Assembly (NCBI RefSeq): GCF_039908635.1
Contig: NZ_CP150918.1
Location: 4,542,001 to 4,606,000, forward strand
Source: Pseudomonas purpurea
GTDB taxonomy: Bacteria; Pseudomonadota; Gammaproteobacteria; Pseudomonadales; Pseudomonadaceae
Reading direction: 5' to 3'
Length of the DNA stretch: 64,000 nt
In this document: positions 10,230 to 18,849 of the stretch, piece after piece
Position numbering within the stretch: the stretch's first letter is position 1
How the letters are laid out: each line of letters opens with the position of its first letter
Position numbers and translations under genes: made by a program
The notes under the pieces: model-generated
The model's input: the letters and a program-made list of their open reading frames with translations, nothing else
What the model was told of the DNA's origin: nothing
Databases searched by the model: none

Positions 10230-10412
10230 GGTTTGGATTCACCCTTGTCAGACCCCCTCAGACACCGGCTCCATCACTCATGAAGGCCGGCCGAACGGGC
10301 TTGCGGGAGTAAATGCAAGGGACGGGCCAGCCGCAATCCGATGCCACCCCGCCGGCATGTTCGGCGGAGGGCGTTCCTTGACTGCATTCGGGGAACGATC
10401 AATGCGCTGCGC

Positions 10413-11183
10413 TCAATCAAACTTGTAGCTGATCGCCGCCTGCACTTCGCCCTGGTTCACGTTGCCCTTTTCCTTGACGATGCTGCTGTCCGCCGCCGAA
10501 CCGGTCAGGTGAATCCAGCTGGCGCTGGTCACCAGCGACCAGTGTTGCGTCAGCGGGAATTCAAAGCTCTGGGTCAAGGCCACGTTCTGCAAGCCGCCGC
10601 TGGCGTTGTACTCGCGAATGCCCGAGGCCCGGGACTCCTTGTCCGTCACACCGAAGAAGGTCTGGGTCTGGCGCCCATCGGCAAAATGCGCCGTCAGGTT
10701 ACTGCTGCCGATCACCCCGCCGCCCAGCGGATAGCCTATTTCCCCGCCGACCCGACCCAGTACGCCGCCCTGGCCGCCATTACCGCCCACGGCCTGGCCG
10801 ACCTGGGCAAACACCCGCCAGAAGTCGGCCGGGCTGTACTGAATGAAACCACCGACCTCGCCCATATCCGGCACATCGTGCAAGCCGTACAACGACCGGT
10901 TGGCACTGCGCCCCGGCAGGTAATTGATGAATGGCCCGGCGCTCAAACCATTGGTTTTCAGGGCGCTCCAGGTCAAGCCGTCGTCGGTGCCGAGGCTGAC
11001 ATCGCCCCAGTCCAGATCGAAGTACGGCACGGGGACTGTTTCGTAGCGGCTGCCGGTCGGGTCGTAGGGTTGATAGCTGATTCCCAACCCTGCTTCACCG
11101 GTGATGCCGTCCGCCCACGCCGTGGCGCAAACACCGCACAGGCACAGCAGACTGGCGAATACAGCAGAGATAAACCTGAACAT
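10413..11183 (-). CDS. MipA/OmpV family outer-membrane protein
   Basis: A 256-residue protein with a signal peptide (MFRFISAVFASLLCLCGVCATAWA) and alternating hydrophobic residues typical of a beta-barrel, ending in ...AAISYKFD with a C-terminal aromatic near the end as in barrel proteins. The early segment GEAGLGISYQPYDPTGS, the SLGTDDGLTW stretch and the glycine-rich PLGGGV region match the MipA/OmpV family. The role of these proteins is poorly defined (murein-interaction scaffold in E. coli MipA, antigen OmpV in Vibrio). It is divergent from the sigma-54 operon beginning at 11415 and could share its regulatory region (11184-11334). Confidence 0.78.
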   Translation of the reverse strand: MFRFISAVFASLLCLCGVCATAWADGITGEAGLGISYQPYDPTGSRYETVPVPYFDLDWGDVSLGTDDGLTWSALKTNGLSAGPFINYLPGRSANRSLYGLHDVPDMGEVGGFIQYSPADFWRVFAQVGQAVGGNGGQGGVLGRVGGEIGYPLGGGVIGSSNLTAHFADGRQTQTFFGVTDKESRASGIREYNASGGLQNVALTQSFEFPLTQHWSLVTSASWIHLTGSAADSSIVKEKGNVNQGEVQAAISYKFD

Positions 11184-11254
11184 GGTGCGATTCCTTATCG
11201 TGACATGCGCGCATCAATCCTCAGGTCCGGCGCCCTGCGCAAGCACTCATGTTG

Positions 11255-11272
11255 TTTGTAGCGACCTACAAA
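11255..11272. promoter_or_regulatory. Candidate enhancer site of the 11415-18682 operon
   Basis: TTTGTAG-CGAC-CTACAAA is a perfect 7-4-7 inverted repeat, with another TTGTAG half-site at 11275-11280. It lies about 75 bases upstream of a sigma-54 promoter, a suitable position for the NtrC-type regulator encoded at the end of the same operon (17285-18682). It also lies upstream of the divergent mipA-like gene. The assignment to that regulator is inference. Confidence 0.6.
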
Positions 11273-11334
11273 AATTGTAGCTTCGAATCCTCCCCTACGC
11301 GCCGAAAGCCCGCCAGGCATGGGCCAAAACGACT

Positions 11335-11350
11335 TGGCACAGTCCCTGCT
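11335..11350 (+). promoter_or_regulatory. Sigma-54 promoter of the aminotransferase operon
   Basis: TGGCACAGTCCCTGCT has the -24 GG and -12 GC exactly 10 bases apart and matches TGGCAC-N5-TTGCW with a C for the first T. It lies 65 bases before the first gene of the operon, whose last gene encodes a sigma-54 activator. Confidence 0.8.
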
Positions 11351-11414
11351 CTACCCCACTGCAAGCGCAAACAGCGCGCCCTGCCCACTGCCTCGCCATA
11401 AACAGGTACTACAG

Positions 11415-12137
11415 ATGAATGACTGGCACATCGTGTGTGATTTCGACGGGACCATCACCCGCACCGACGTGATCGACAGCATCCTTCAACGCTTCGCCGA
11501 CCCAAGCTGGGAAGCCATCGAGGAACAGTGGCTGGCCGGTGACATCGGTTCGCGTGAATGCCTCAGTCGCCAGCTCTCGTTGGTCAAGGCCTCGCCTGCC
11601 GAGCTGCTCGGCTTTTTCGACACGGTTGAAATCGACCCGGATTTCCCCGACTTCGTCGACCACGTGGTCGGCCTCGGCGCCACCCTGGAAGTGGTCAGCG
11701 ACGGCATCGAGCAAGGCATCGCCCGGATCCTGGCACGCCACTACGTGAGCTTGCTGCCGATCCTCGCCAACCGCCTGCGGCAAGTCGACCACAACTGCTG
11801 GCGCATCGACTTTCCGTATTCCAGCGACGCCTGTCGCGCCGCTTCCGGCAACTGCAAATGCAAGTCCACCCCCAGCAGCAAACGCGTGCTGGTGATCGGT
11901 GACGGCCAGTCCGACATGTGCGTGGCCTCCACCGCCGACTTCGTGTTTGCCAAGGACCGCCTGGCCGAGCATTGCGAGCGCAACGGCATTGCCTACGCCC
12001 GCTTCGACAGCTTCGCCGAACTGCCTGCGTTGCTGGCCCAACTGCCAAACGGCAGTGCCGCCAACGCCAACACCTTCTCGCTTGATCACCCCTGCGAACA
12101 CCCTTCTGACCAACAGGAACTCTTCCACCATGTCTGA
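11415..12137 (+). CDS. HAD-superfamily phosphatase (MtnX/SerB-like)
   Basis: A 240-residue soluble phosphatase of HAD subfamily IB. Motif I is CDFDGTITRTDV with nucleophile Asp9 and acid Asp11; motif II is in VVSDGIEQGI; motif III/IV is VLVIGDGQSDMCVA. The CRAASGNCKCK segment resembles the Cys cluster of MtnX-like phosphatases. The start at 11415 is preferred because translation opens directly with the catalytic motif; the longer frame upstream would overlap the sigma-54 promoter. It overlaps the aminotransferase gene by 8 bp. There are no other methionine salvage genes here, so an MtnX role is unlikely; it probably dephosphorylates an intermediate of the pathway encoded by this operon. The substrate cannot be read from sequence. 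Confidence 0.8.
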   Translation: MNDWHIVCDFDGTITRTDVIDSILQRFADPSWEAIEEQWLAGDIGSRECLSRQLSLVKASPAELLGFFDTVEIDPDFPDFVDHVVGLGATLEVVSDGIEQGIARILARHYVSLLPILANRLRQVDHNCWRIDFPYSSDACRAASGNCKCKSTPSSKRVLVIGDGQSDMCVASTADFVFAKDRLAEHCERNGIAYARFDSFAELPALLAQLPNGSAANANTFSLDHPCEHPSDQQELFHHV

Positions 12138-13524
12138 TATCCGAATCGCTACCGCAGAAGACCAGGTCCTTCTGGACAAAGAAGCCAAGTACTGCTCGTA
12201 CGGCGACACCGTTCACTACATCGATCCGCCGCGTATTTTCAGCCGCTGTGAAGGCTCCTACGTCTGGGACACCGAAGACCAGGCTTACCTCGACCTGCAA
12301 ATGTGGTACTCGGCCGTCAACTTCGGTTACGCCAACCCGCGCCTGAACAATGCGCTGAAACAGCAGATCGACACCCTGCCGCAGATCGCCAGCCAATACC
12401 TGCACAAAGGCAAGATCGAGCTGTCTGAAATGATCGCGGTCGACGCCAAGAAGAAGTTCGGCCTCGACGGTCGCGTGCACTTCAACGTCGGCGGTTCGCA
12501 GTCCATCGAGGACTCGCTGAAAGTCGTGCGTAACGCCACCAACGGCAAGAGCCTGATGTTTGCCTTCGAGGGCGGCTACCACGGTCGCACCCTCGGCGCC
12601 TCGTCGATCACCTCGAGCTACCGCTACCGTCGCCGCTACGGTCACTTCGGTGAGCGCGCCAACTTCATCCCGTTCCCGTACCACTTCCGTGGCCCCAAAG
12701 GCATGACCAAGGAAGAATACGGCAGCCATTGCGTACAACAATTCGCCCGTCTGTTTGAAACCGAATACAACGGCGTCTGGGACCCGAAGGTCGGCCAGAG
12801 CGAATACGCGGCGTTCTACGTCGAGCCGATCCAGGGCACCGGCGGCTACGTGATCCCGCCGATGAACTTCTACAGCGAACTCAAGCACGTGCTGGACCAG
12901 CACGGCATCCTGATGGTCGTCGACGAAATCCAGATGGGCTTCTGGCGCACCGGCAAGCTGTGGTCGATCGAGCACTTCGACGTCAAACCGGACGTGATCG
13001 TTTTCGGTAAGGCGCTGACCAACGGCCTCAACCCACTGGGCGGTATTTGGGCGAAAGAAGAACTGATCAACCCGAAAATCTTCCCGCCAGGCTCGACTCA
13101 CTCCACCTTCGCCTCCAACCCGCTGGGCACGGCTGTCGGCCTGGAAATGTTCAAGATGACCAGCGAAGTCGATTACGGCGCGATGGTCATGGCCAAGGGC
13201 AAATACTTCCTGGAAGGCCTCAAGGACCTGCAAAAACGCTACCCGATCATCGGCGATGTCGACGGCCTGGGCCTGGCGCTGCGCTGCGAAATCTGCGGCC
13301 CGGACGGTTTCACGCCGGACAAGGCCACCCTGGACTTCATGGTTGAAGAAGGCATGAAGGGCGACATCGAAATCGACGGCAAGCGCCTGGGCCTGATTCT
13401 CGATGTGGGCGGTTACTACAAGAACGTGATCACCCTCGCGCCGTCGCTGGAAATCAGCTACCCGGAAATCGACCTGGGCATCGCCCTGCTCGACCGTCTG
13501 CTGGCTCGAGCGATGAAGCGATGA
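12130..13524 (+). CDS. Class III PLP-dependent aminotransferase
   Basis: A 464-residue fold-type I aminotransferase of the class III group (relatives act on ornithine, GABA, diaminobutyrate and similar amines). Visible features are the GGYHGRTLG loop, the Asp-containing VVDEIQMGFWRTG motif, and the PLP-binding Lys294 in VFGKALTNGLNP, then STFASNPLG. The ATG at 12130 has CAGGAA upstream and overlaps the HAD gene. The next gene starts within its stop codon. Annotation pipelines usually call such genes aspartate aminotransferase family; no specific substrate is evident. With the phosphatase, hydrolase and acyltransferase-like genes it suggests a small amine-containing metabolite. Confidence 0.85.
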   Translation: MSDIRIATAEDQVLLDKEAKYCSYGDTVHYIDPPRIFSRCEGSYVWDTEDQAYLDLQMWYSAVNFGYANPRLNNALKQQIDTLPQIASQYLHKGKIELSEMIAVDAKKKFGLDGRVHFNVGGSQSIEDSLKVVRNATNGKSLMFAFEGGYHGRTLGASSITSSYRYRRRYGHFGERANFIPFPYHFRGPKGMTKEEYGSHCVQQFARLFETEYNGVWDPKVGQSEYAAFYVEPIQGTGGYVIPPMNFYSELKHVLDQHGILMVVDEIQMGFWRTGKLWSIEHFDVKPDVIVFGKALTNGLNPLGGIWAKEELINPKIFPPGSTHSTFASNPLGTAVGLEMFKMTSEVDYGAMVMAKGKYFLEGLKDLQKRYPIIGDVDGLGLALRCEICGPDGFTPDKATLDFMVEEGMKGDIEIDGKRLGLILDVGGYYKNVITLAPSLEISYPEIDLGIALLDRLLARAMKR

Positions 13525-14384
13525 TCGAGCCAGAGATCGATATGGGCGAAGGTAGCGCCGGTTTCGTTCTCGGCAGTGGTGAGGTCGCGGTGTTGTTGAT
13601 CCACGGCCTGACCGGCACCCCGACGGAGTTGCGTCGGGTGGCCATCGGCCTGGCCAAGGCAGGGTGCACGGTGTACGTGCCCACCCTGGCCGGGCACTGC
13701 GGTGACAACGCCGACCTGCAAGCCACGGGCTGGCGCGACTGGTACGAAGGCGTGCGCAAGACGTTCGCCGGCATTCGCCGTAAACACGAACAGGTGTTCG
13801 TCGGCGGCCTGTCCATGGGCGCGGTCATGTCCATGTACCTGGCCTCCGAGCACCCGGGACAGATCAGCGGCCTGCTGATGTATTCCACTACCTTGCGCTA
13901 CGACGGCTGGAGCATTCACAAACTGGCGTTCCTGACGCCTTTGCTGATGAAAATCCCGTTCGGCGTGCACATTTGCCGTTTCGAAGAAAAGCCGCCCTAT
14001 GGCATCAAGAACGAGCGCCTGCGGGCCATCGTCGAGCGCCAGATGAAGGCAGGTGAAAGCAGCAATGCCGGGCTGTTGACCATGGAAGGCGTCACCGTGC
14101 GCGAACTGCACCGGATGAACGCTGTGGTCAAGAAACGCATGCCTTCGATCAACGTCCCCGCGCTGGTGCTGCACTCACGCGAGGACGACATCACCAGCCG
14201 CTGGAACGCCGATTACGTGGAACGCAAACTCGGCGGCCCCGTGACCAAGATTCTGCTGGATAACTGCTACCACATGATCACGGTCGACCTGCAGTACCGC
14301 CGCGTCGTGGAGTTGAGCGCGGACTTCATCGCCCAGCGGACGGTGACCCCGCCCGTGCGCGAAGCGTATCGACAGCTGGCGTAG
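13521..14384 (+). CDS. Alpha/beta hydrolase (carboxylesterase type)
   Basis: A 287-residue alpha/beta hydrolase without signal peptide. The oxyanion region is LLIHGLTGTPTELR (near residue 30), the nucleophile elbow is GGLSMG with Ser98, an acid is likely in SREDDITS, and the catalytic His is in DNCYHMITVD. The layout matches the EST30/monoacylglycerol-lipase-like carboxylesterases. It overlaps the aminotransferase stop by 4 bp (ATGA), so the two are translationally coupled. Within this operon it could cleave or form an ester, thioester or amide of the product; the substrate is unknown. Confidence 0.82.
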   Translation: MIEPEIDMGEGSAGFVLGSGEVAVLLIHGLTGTPTELRRVAIGLAKAGCTVYVPTLAGHCGDNADLQATGWRDWYEGVRKTFAGIRRKHEQVFVGGLSMGAVMSMYLASEHPGQISGLLMYSTTLRYDGWSIHKLAFLTPLLMKIPFGVHICRFEEKPPYGIKNERLRAIVERQMKAGESSNAGLLTMEGVTVRELHRMNAVVKKRMPSINVPALVLHSREDDITSRWNADYVERKLGGPVTKILLDNCYHMITVDLQYRRVVELSADFIAQRTVTPPVREAYRQLA

Positions 14385-14398
14385 CCTAAGGAACCGAC

Positions 14399-15526
14399 GT
14401 GATCACCGCCCAAGCCTTTTCAACCATCGAGGCCATCGAACGCTGCGCCTGGAATGACTGCTTCCCCGCAGAGCTCGAGGACTGGGACTACTATCGGGCC
14501 GTTGAAAAGGCAGGGATCGCCGATTTCCAGTGGCGTTACCTGACGCTGGAAGAGGACGGTCGCGTGATCGCGGCCGCGGTGGCGTTCACCACCGTGTACT
14601 CGCTCGACACCACGGTTCAGGGGTTGGCCAAGCGGGTCACCGAACGGTTGCGCCGCTGGTTGCCGGGCCTGCTGGATATCCACCTGTATGCCCTCGGCTC
14701 ACCGGTTGCCGAGCAGTGCCACGTGGGCACGGCTCGCTCCGTGACCGAGGCGCAGCGCCCGGCGTTGCTGCGCCAGTTGCTGACGCTCGCCCGCAGTGAC
14801 GCCAACCAGGCGGGCATCGGCTTGCTGGCGGTCAAGGATGCACCCAGCAACGACCCACAATGGCTGGACGTCTGCCGTGAGGCCGGGTTGCAGGACATGC
14901 CCGGGCTGCCGAGCGCCGTGCTGCCCATCGCGTTCGGCTCTCTGGACGCGTACCTGGGCTCTCTGGGCAAATCAACCCGCAAGGACCTGCGCCGCAAACT
15001 CCGGGCCAAGGGTCCGCGCATCGAATGGCGACGTTCGGTGGATGACGTCCTGCCGACCATGATGCGCCTGTACGAAGCCACGCTGGCGCGCAGCGATCTG
15101 GAGTTCGAACGCCTGTCACCCGCGTACTTCACCAACATCCTCGAACACCTCGACGACCGCGCCGCGTGCGTGCTGTATTGGGTCGACGAGCAACTGGTGG
15201 CGTTCAACCTGGTGCTGCTCGACGAGCAGCGGCTGGTGGACAAATTTTTCGCCCACGACCTGGACCAGACCCGCGAGTACAACCTGTACTTCAGAAGCTG
15301 GCTGGCCAATGTCGACTACTGTATTGAGCATAAGATCCCGTTGTACGAGTGCGGCCAGGCCGGGTATGCCAGTAAGCTGCGGCTCGGTTGCTCGTTTGAA
15401 GGCAATACACTGTTCTTTCACCACCGCAACCGACTGCTCAACGCCCTGTTGAAAGTCGTCAAACTGTTTATCCGACCGGATCGATCCGACCCTGCCATGG
15501 CTGCTGCGATAAGCGAAACCCGATGA
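14399..15526 (+). CDS. FemAB/BioF2-like GNAT-fold transferase
   Basis: A 375-residue protein with GTG start at 14399, preceded by AAGGA (14388-14392). The central segment (LGSLGKSTRKDLRRKL) and the C-terminal region (DKFFAHDLDQTREYNLYF and LYECGQAGYASKLRLG) are typical of the large GNAT-fold family related to FemAB and acetyltransferase_6 proteins, which move aminoacyl or acyl groups onto amines. There is no membrane segment. It overlaps the following histidine kinase gene by 4 bp. In context it may acylate the amine installed by the aminotransferase. The acyl donor and acceptor are unknown. Confidence 0.75.
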   Translation: MITAQAFSTIEAIERCAWNDCFPAELEDWDYYRAVEKAGIADFQWRYLTLEEDGRVIAAAVAFTTVYSLDTTVQGLAKRVTERLRRWLPGLLDIHLYALGSPVAEQCHVGTARSVTEAQRPALLRQLLTLARSDANQAGIGLLAVKDAPSNDPQWLDVCREAGLQDMPGLPSAVLPIAFGSLDAYLGSLGKSTRKDLRRKLRAKGPRIEWRRSVDDVLPTMMRLYEATLARSDLEFERLSPAYFTNILEHLDDRAACVLYWVDEQLVAFNLVLLDEQRLVDKFFAHDLDQTREYNLYFRSWLANVDYCIEHKIPLYECGQAGYASKLRLGCSFEGNTLFFHHRNRLLNALLKVVKLFIRPDRSDPAMAAAISETR

Positions 15527-17295
15527 TCAGAGACCGCCGCCGTAAAGCCCGCCCCTTCGCCATCTCCCGCTGGAGCCTGCAACGCAAGCTGGTTCTGGCG
15601 TTCTGGCTGGTCAGCGTGATCCCGACCATGATCGCCGCCGAACTCGCGGCCACGACCCTGTCGCAGATTTTCGATAGCAACGTGCGGATCTGGTTGCAGG
15701 AGTCGACCAAAATCGTCGAAGACGAAATCACCGAAATCCTGCGCGACAACGCCCGAGTGGCGCAGTTGTTCCTGCGCTATACCCGCCCGCCCACCGACCA
15801 CTCCTCGACCAAGCACGACAAGCTGACCGCCGACATCGCCGATTCGATGGGCATCGATGTGGTGGCACTGGTGCGCATCAGCGACCGCAAAGTGGTGTTC
15901 AGCACGGCCGCCAATGACATCGTGCGGCAAATCAACACCGCGCCCAAAGCCGTATTGCAGACGCTGCAAGTCGGCGGCGTCGCCACCGGCACGGTGGTCT
16001 CGACCTTTGAGACAACCCAGGACGGTGTCGACTATCAACTGGTGATCGCCACTTACCTGGACAGCAGCTTCCTCACCAGCGTGGCCGAAGTGCACTCCCT
16101 GGACTTGCGCTTGTACCTGGCCAAGGCCGATGACTTCTCGGAGATTTTCTCCACCCAGCGCTTCGAGGATCACCCGCAACTGGTGCCGCACAAAATCGAA
16201 GAAATCCTGCGCAGCACCAAGGAACCCATCGAGCAATTCACCAACCGCTACAGCGGCATTTATCGACCGATCCTCAACGATAACGGTGAACTCCAGGGCG
16301 TGATTTTCAGCGGCCTGCTGCGCCACACCAGCCTTGTCGGGCTGGTCAACCAAAGCAGCCTGTTCGTGTTTATTTTCCTGCTCAGTTCCGCCGCTTCACT
16401 GTGCGTCGGCTGGCTGGTGTCCCAACGCCTGACGCGGCCCCTGCGCGGGCTGTCCAAAGGCGTACAAGCAGTGATTACAGGGGATTACCGCCAACGGGTG
16501 CCGGTTATCGGTGGCGATGAACTGGCCGAACTCAGCAGCACCTTCAACCACATGAGCCAACGTCTGGGCGAGTTGCAGCACCTGGAATCCCAACTGCGCC
16601 GTCGCGACCGTTTGCATGCCCTCGGTGAAGTCGCGATGGGCCTGGCCCATGAAATCCGCAACCCGCTGGGCATCATCAAAACCGCGACCCAACTGCTGCA
16701 CCGCCGCGCCGACCTGCCGGAGACCGATAAACGGCACCTGGAATACGTGGTCAGCGAAGTCAGCCGGATCAACGACCTGATCACCGATTTCCTCGACTTC
16801 GCCAAACCCAGCGCCCCGATGCGCGCCACCGTGCTGGCACGGCCGCTGGTGGATGAACTGATGGGCTTTTGCGCACCGGAACTGGCCACCCACAACATTG
16901 ATGCGCGGATCGAAGACAAGGCGCCCGGCGCAACCCTGCACGCCGACGCCCGCCAGCTCAAGCAGGCGTGCCTGAACCTGGTGCTCAACGCCATCGACGC
17001 CATGCCCGACGGCGGACGCCTGACCCTGGGCATCAGCAGCGACGACGAATACACCGTCATCAGCGTGTCCGACACCGGCCAGGGCATCGAATCGGACATG
17101 CTCGAACGCATCTTTACCCCGTTTGTCACCACCAAGGCTTCCGGTACGGGCCTGGGCCTGGCGAAAGTTTTCTCGATCATGGAAAACCATGACGGACGGG
17201 TCGAATGCGTCAGTGAAAAAGATGCCGGCGCCACGTTCAGCCTGTACATTCCCGCCAACGGTGAAGACGATGGCGAGGACGGCGATGACGCATAA
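15523..17295 (+). CDS. Membrane sensor histidine kinase of the aminotransferase operon
   Basis: A 590-residue sensor. The first transmembrane helix is near residues 24-46, followed by a Cache-like periplasmic domain of about 230 residues, a second transmembrane helix (SLFVFIFLLSSAASLCVGWLV-type segment near residues 280-302), a HAMP domain, a HisKA domain with His376 in GLAHEIRNPLGIIK and an ATPase domain (N box LNLVLNAIDAM, G1 SDTGQGI, G2 GTGLGLAKV). The acidic tail (EDDGEDGDD) overlaps the start of the regulator gene. It follows the biosynthetic genes in overlapping reading frames, so sensor and enzymes are one transcript. It probably detects a small extracellular ligand related to the substrate or product. 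Confidence 0.87.
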   Translation: MIRDRRRKARPFAISRWSLQRKLVLAFWLVSVIPTMIAAELAATTLSQIFDSNVRIWLQESTKIVEDEITEILRDNARVAQLFLRYTRPPTDHSSTKHDKLTADIADSMGIDVVALVRISDRKVVFSTAANDIVRQINTAPKAVLQTLQVGGVATGTVVSTFETTQDGVDYQLVIATYLDSSFLTSVAEVHSLDLRLYLAKADDFSEIFSTQRFEDHPQLVPHKIEEILRSTKEPIEQFTNRYSGIYRPILNDNGELQGVIFSGLLRHTSLVGLVNQSSLFVFIFLLSSAASLCVGWLVSQRLTRPLRGLSKGVQAVITGDYRQRVPVIGGDELAELSSTFNHMSQRLGELQHLESQLRRRDRLHALGEVAMGLAHEIRNPLGIIKTATQLLHRRADLPETDKRHLEYVVSEVSRINDLITDFLDFAKPSAPMRATVLARPLVDELMGFCAPELATHNIDARIEDKAPGATLHADARQLKQACLNLVLNAIDAMPDGGRLTLGISSDDEYTVISVSDTGQGIESDMLERIFTPFVTTKASGTGLGLAKVFSIMENHDGRVECVSEKDAGATFSLYIPANGEDDGEDGDDA

Positions 17296-18682
17296 CCTTC
17301 TGGTGGTGGACGACGAGCCCAAGCTCTGCGACCTGCTGGCCTCTGCCCTGGGCCAGAACGACATCCAGGTGTTTACCGCCGGCAACGGCCTGCATGCGCT
17401 CAAAGTGCTGGAGCAGGAAGACATCGACCTGGTCATCAGCGATTGGCGCATGCCCGGCATGGACGGGCCGCAGCTGCTGGCGGAAATCAAGGTGCGTTAC
17501 CCGCAACTGCCGGTGATCGTCATGACCGCCTACAGCACGGTGAAAAACGCCGTGCAGTCGATGCGCAACGGCGCTTTTGACTACATCGCCAAGCCGTTCG
17601 ACATCGACGAGCTGGACATCACGGTCAGCAAGGCCCTGCAATTTCGCGACATCCTCAAAGACAACCAGCGCATGCGCGCCGAACTCGACGAGCATCAGCA
17701 GATCGACAGCCTGGTGGGCGACAGCCCGACCTTCCGCCGGGTCCTGCAAGCGGTGGACTCGGTGCGTGAAAGCAACGCCACCATCCTGCTCACCGGCGAA
17801 AGCGGCACCGGCAAGGAAATGGTCGCCCGGGCCATCCACAAACACGGCAACCGCGCCGACAAACCGTTTGTCGCGGTGAACTGCGCGGCCATCCCGGAAG
17901 GCCTGCTGGAAAGCGAAATGTTCGGTCATCGCAAAGGCGCGTTCACCGGCGCCGTGGCTGACCGCGTGGGGCGCTTCATGCAGGCCGACAAGGGCACGCT
18001 GTTCCTCGACGAAGTCGGCGACATGCCGCTGGCCTTGCAGGCAAAAATCCTGCGGGCCTTGCAGGAACGGGTGATCGAGCCGGTGGGCGACCCGCGCGAG
18101 CGCAAGGTCGATGTGCGGGTCATCGCGGCCACCAACAAGAACCTGCTGGAAGCGGTGGCCAACAAGGAGTTTCGCGAGGACCTGTATTACCGCCTCAACG
18201 TGTTTCCGATTCCGCTGCCGGCCTTGCGCGAGCGAGCCGAAGACATCGCGCCGCTGGCCCGCCACTTCGCCCACACCCTGGGTGCCGAAGCCGGTAAACG
18301 CATCAATGGTTTCAGCCCGGAAGCCTTGCAGGCCATGGCCAACTATTCATGGCCGGGGAACATCCGCGAACTGCAAAATTGCGTCGAGCGCGCCACCATC
18401 GTCGCCTCGGGCAGCGTGATCGAAGAAGACGACCTGCCGGCCTATCTGTTCGCCTCACGGCCCAACGACGGCAGCGCCAGTGCGATCCTCAGCGACGGCA
18501 GCAGCGTACCCGCTGACCTGGATGCCGCACTGATGGAAGTCGAGAAGGCCTACATCCTTGCCGCGCTCCAGCAAAGCAATGGCGTACAAGCCGCTGCCGC
18601 ACAATTGATCGGCATCTCCGAGCGTAGTTTCTGGTATCGGCTGAAGAAGCTCGGGATCCATGTGGACAAAATCGTGCGCTGA
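17285..18682 (+). CDS. Sigma-54-dependent response regulator of the aminotransferase operon
   Basis: A 465-residue NtrC-type regulator. The receiver domain has VVDDEPK at the N-terminus and acceptor Asp in VISDWRMPG; the AAA+ domain has Walker A GESGTGKE, the intact sigma-54 contact loop GAFTGA, GTLFLDEVGD and the arginine-finger region; a Fis-type helix-turn-helix ends the protein (AAAQLIGISERSFWYRLKK). The start at 17285 overlaps the kinase gene by 11 bp. All domains look functional. With a sigma-54 promoter at 11335 in front of the first gene, the operon is likely to be autoregulated. I do not recognise a named orthologue. Confidence 0.87.
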   Translation: MTHNLLVVDDEPKLCDLLASALGQNDIQVFTAGNGLHALKVLEQEDIDLVISDWRMPGMDGPQLLAEIKVRYPQLPVIVMTAYSTVKNAVQSMRNGAFDYIAKPFDIDELDITVSKALQFRDILKDNQRMRAELDEHQQIDSLVGDSPTFRRVLQAVDSVRESNATILLTGESGTGKEMVARAIHKHGNRADKPFVAVNCAAIPEGLLESEMFGHRKGAFTGAVADRVGRFMQADKGTLFLDEVGDMPLALQAKILRALQERVIEPVGDPRERKVDVRVIAATNKNLLEAVANKEFREDLYYRLNVFPIPLPALRERAEDIAPLARHFAHTLGAEAGKRINGFSPEALQAMANYSWPGNIRELQNCVERATIVASGSVIEEDDLPAYLFASRPNDGSASAILSDGSSVPADLDAALMEVEKAYILAALQQSNGVQAAAAQLIGISERSFWYRLKKLGIHVDKIVR

Positions 18683-18700
18683 AACGCTCGACGCGCCCCC

Positions 18701-18823
18701 TGTGGCGAGGGAGCTTGCTCCCGCTGGGCTGCGCAGCGGCCCTAAACCCGTCGCCGCGTACTTTCAGATAGAAACAATCTGCGACTGCCACGCAGTCGAA
18801 CGGGAGCAAGCTCCCTCGCCACA
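18701..18823. repeat. REPIN, GTGGCGAGGGAGC family
   Basis: Left arm TGTGGCGAGGGAGCTTGCTC (18701-18720) and inverted right arm ending CTCCCTCGCCACA at 18823, spacer about 75 bases. It sits between convergent genes (regulator on plus, hydrolase on minus), a usual extragenic place for REPINs. Confidence 0.9.
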
Positions 18824-18849
18824 AAGGCGCACCTTCGGCCTGTTGAACG

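Noticed and set aside
10230..10412. Guanidine riboswitch before the arginase-fold/SMR-like operon
   Set aside because: Looked for because small SMR exporters can be guanidine-controlled; no recognisable ACR/CUG or guanidine-I/II/III element was seen.
11695..13233. 512-residue antisense frame opposite the aminotransferase gene
   Set aside because: A shadow caused by high-GC codon use; composition is His/Asp/Val-rich with no domain, and the opposite strand has an evident enzyme.
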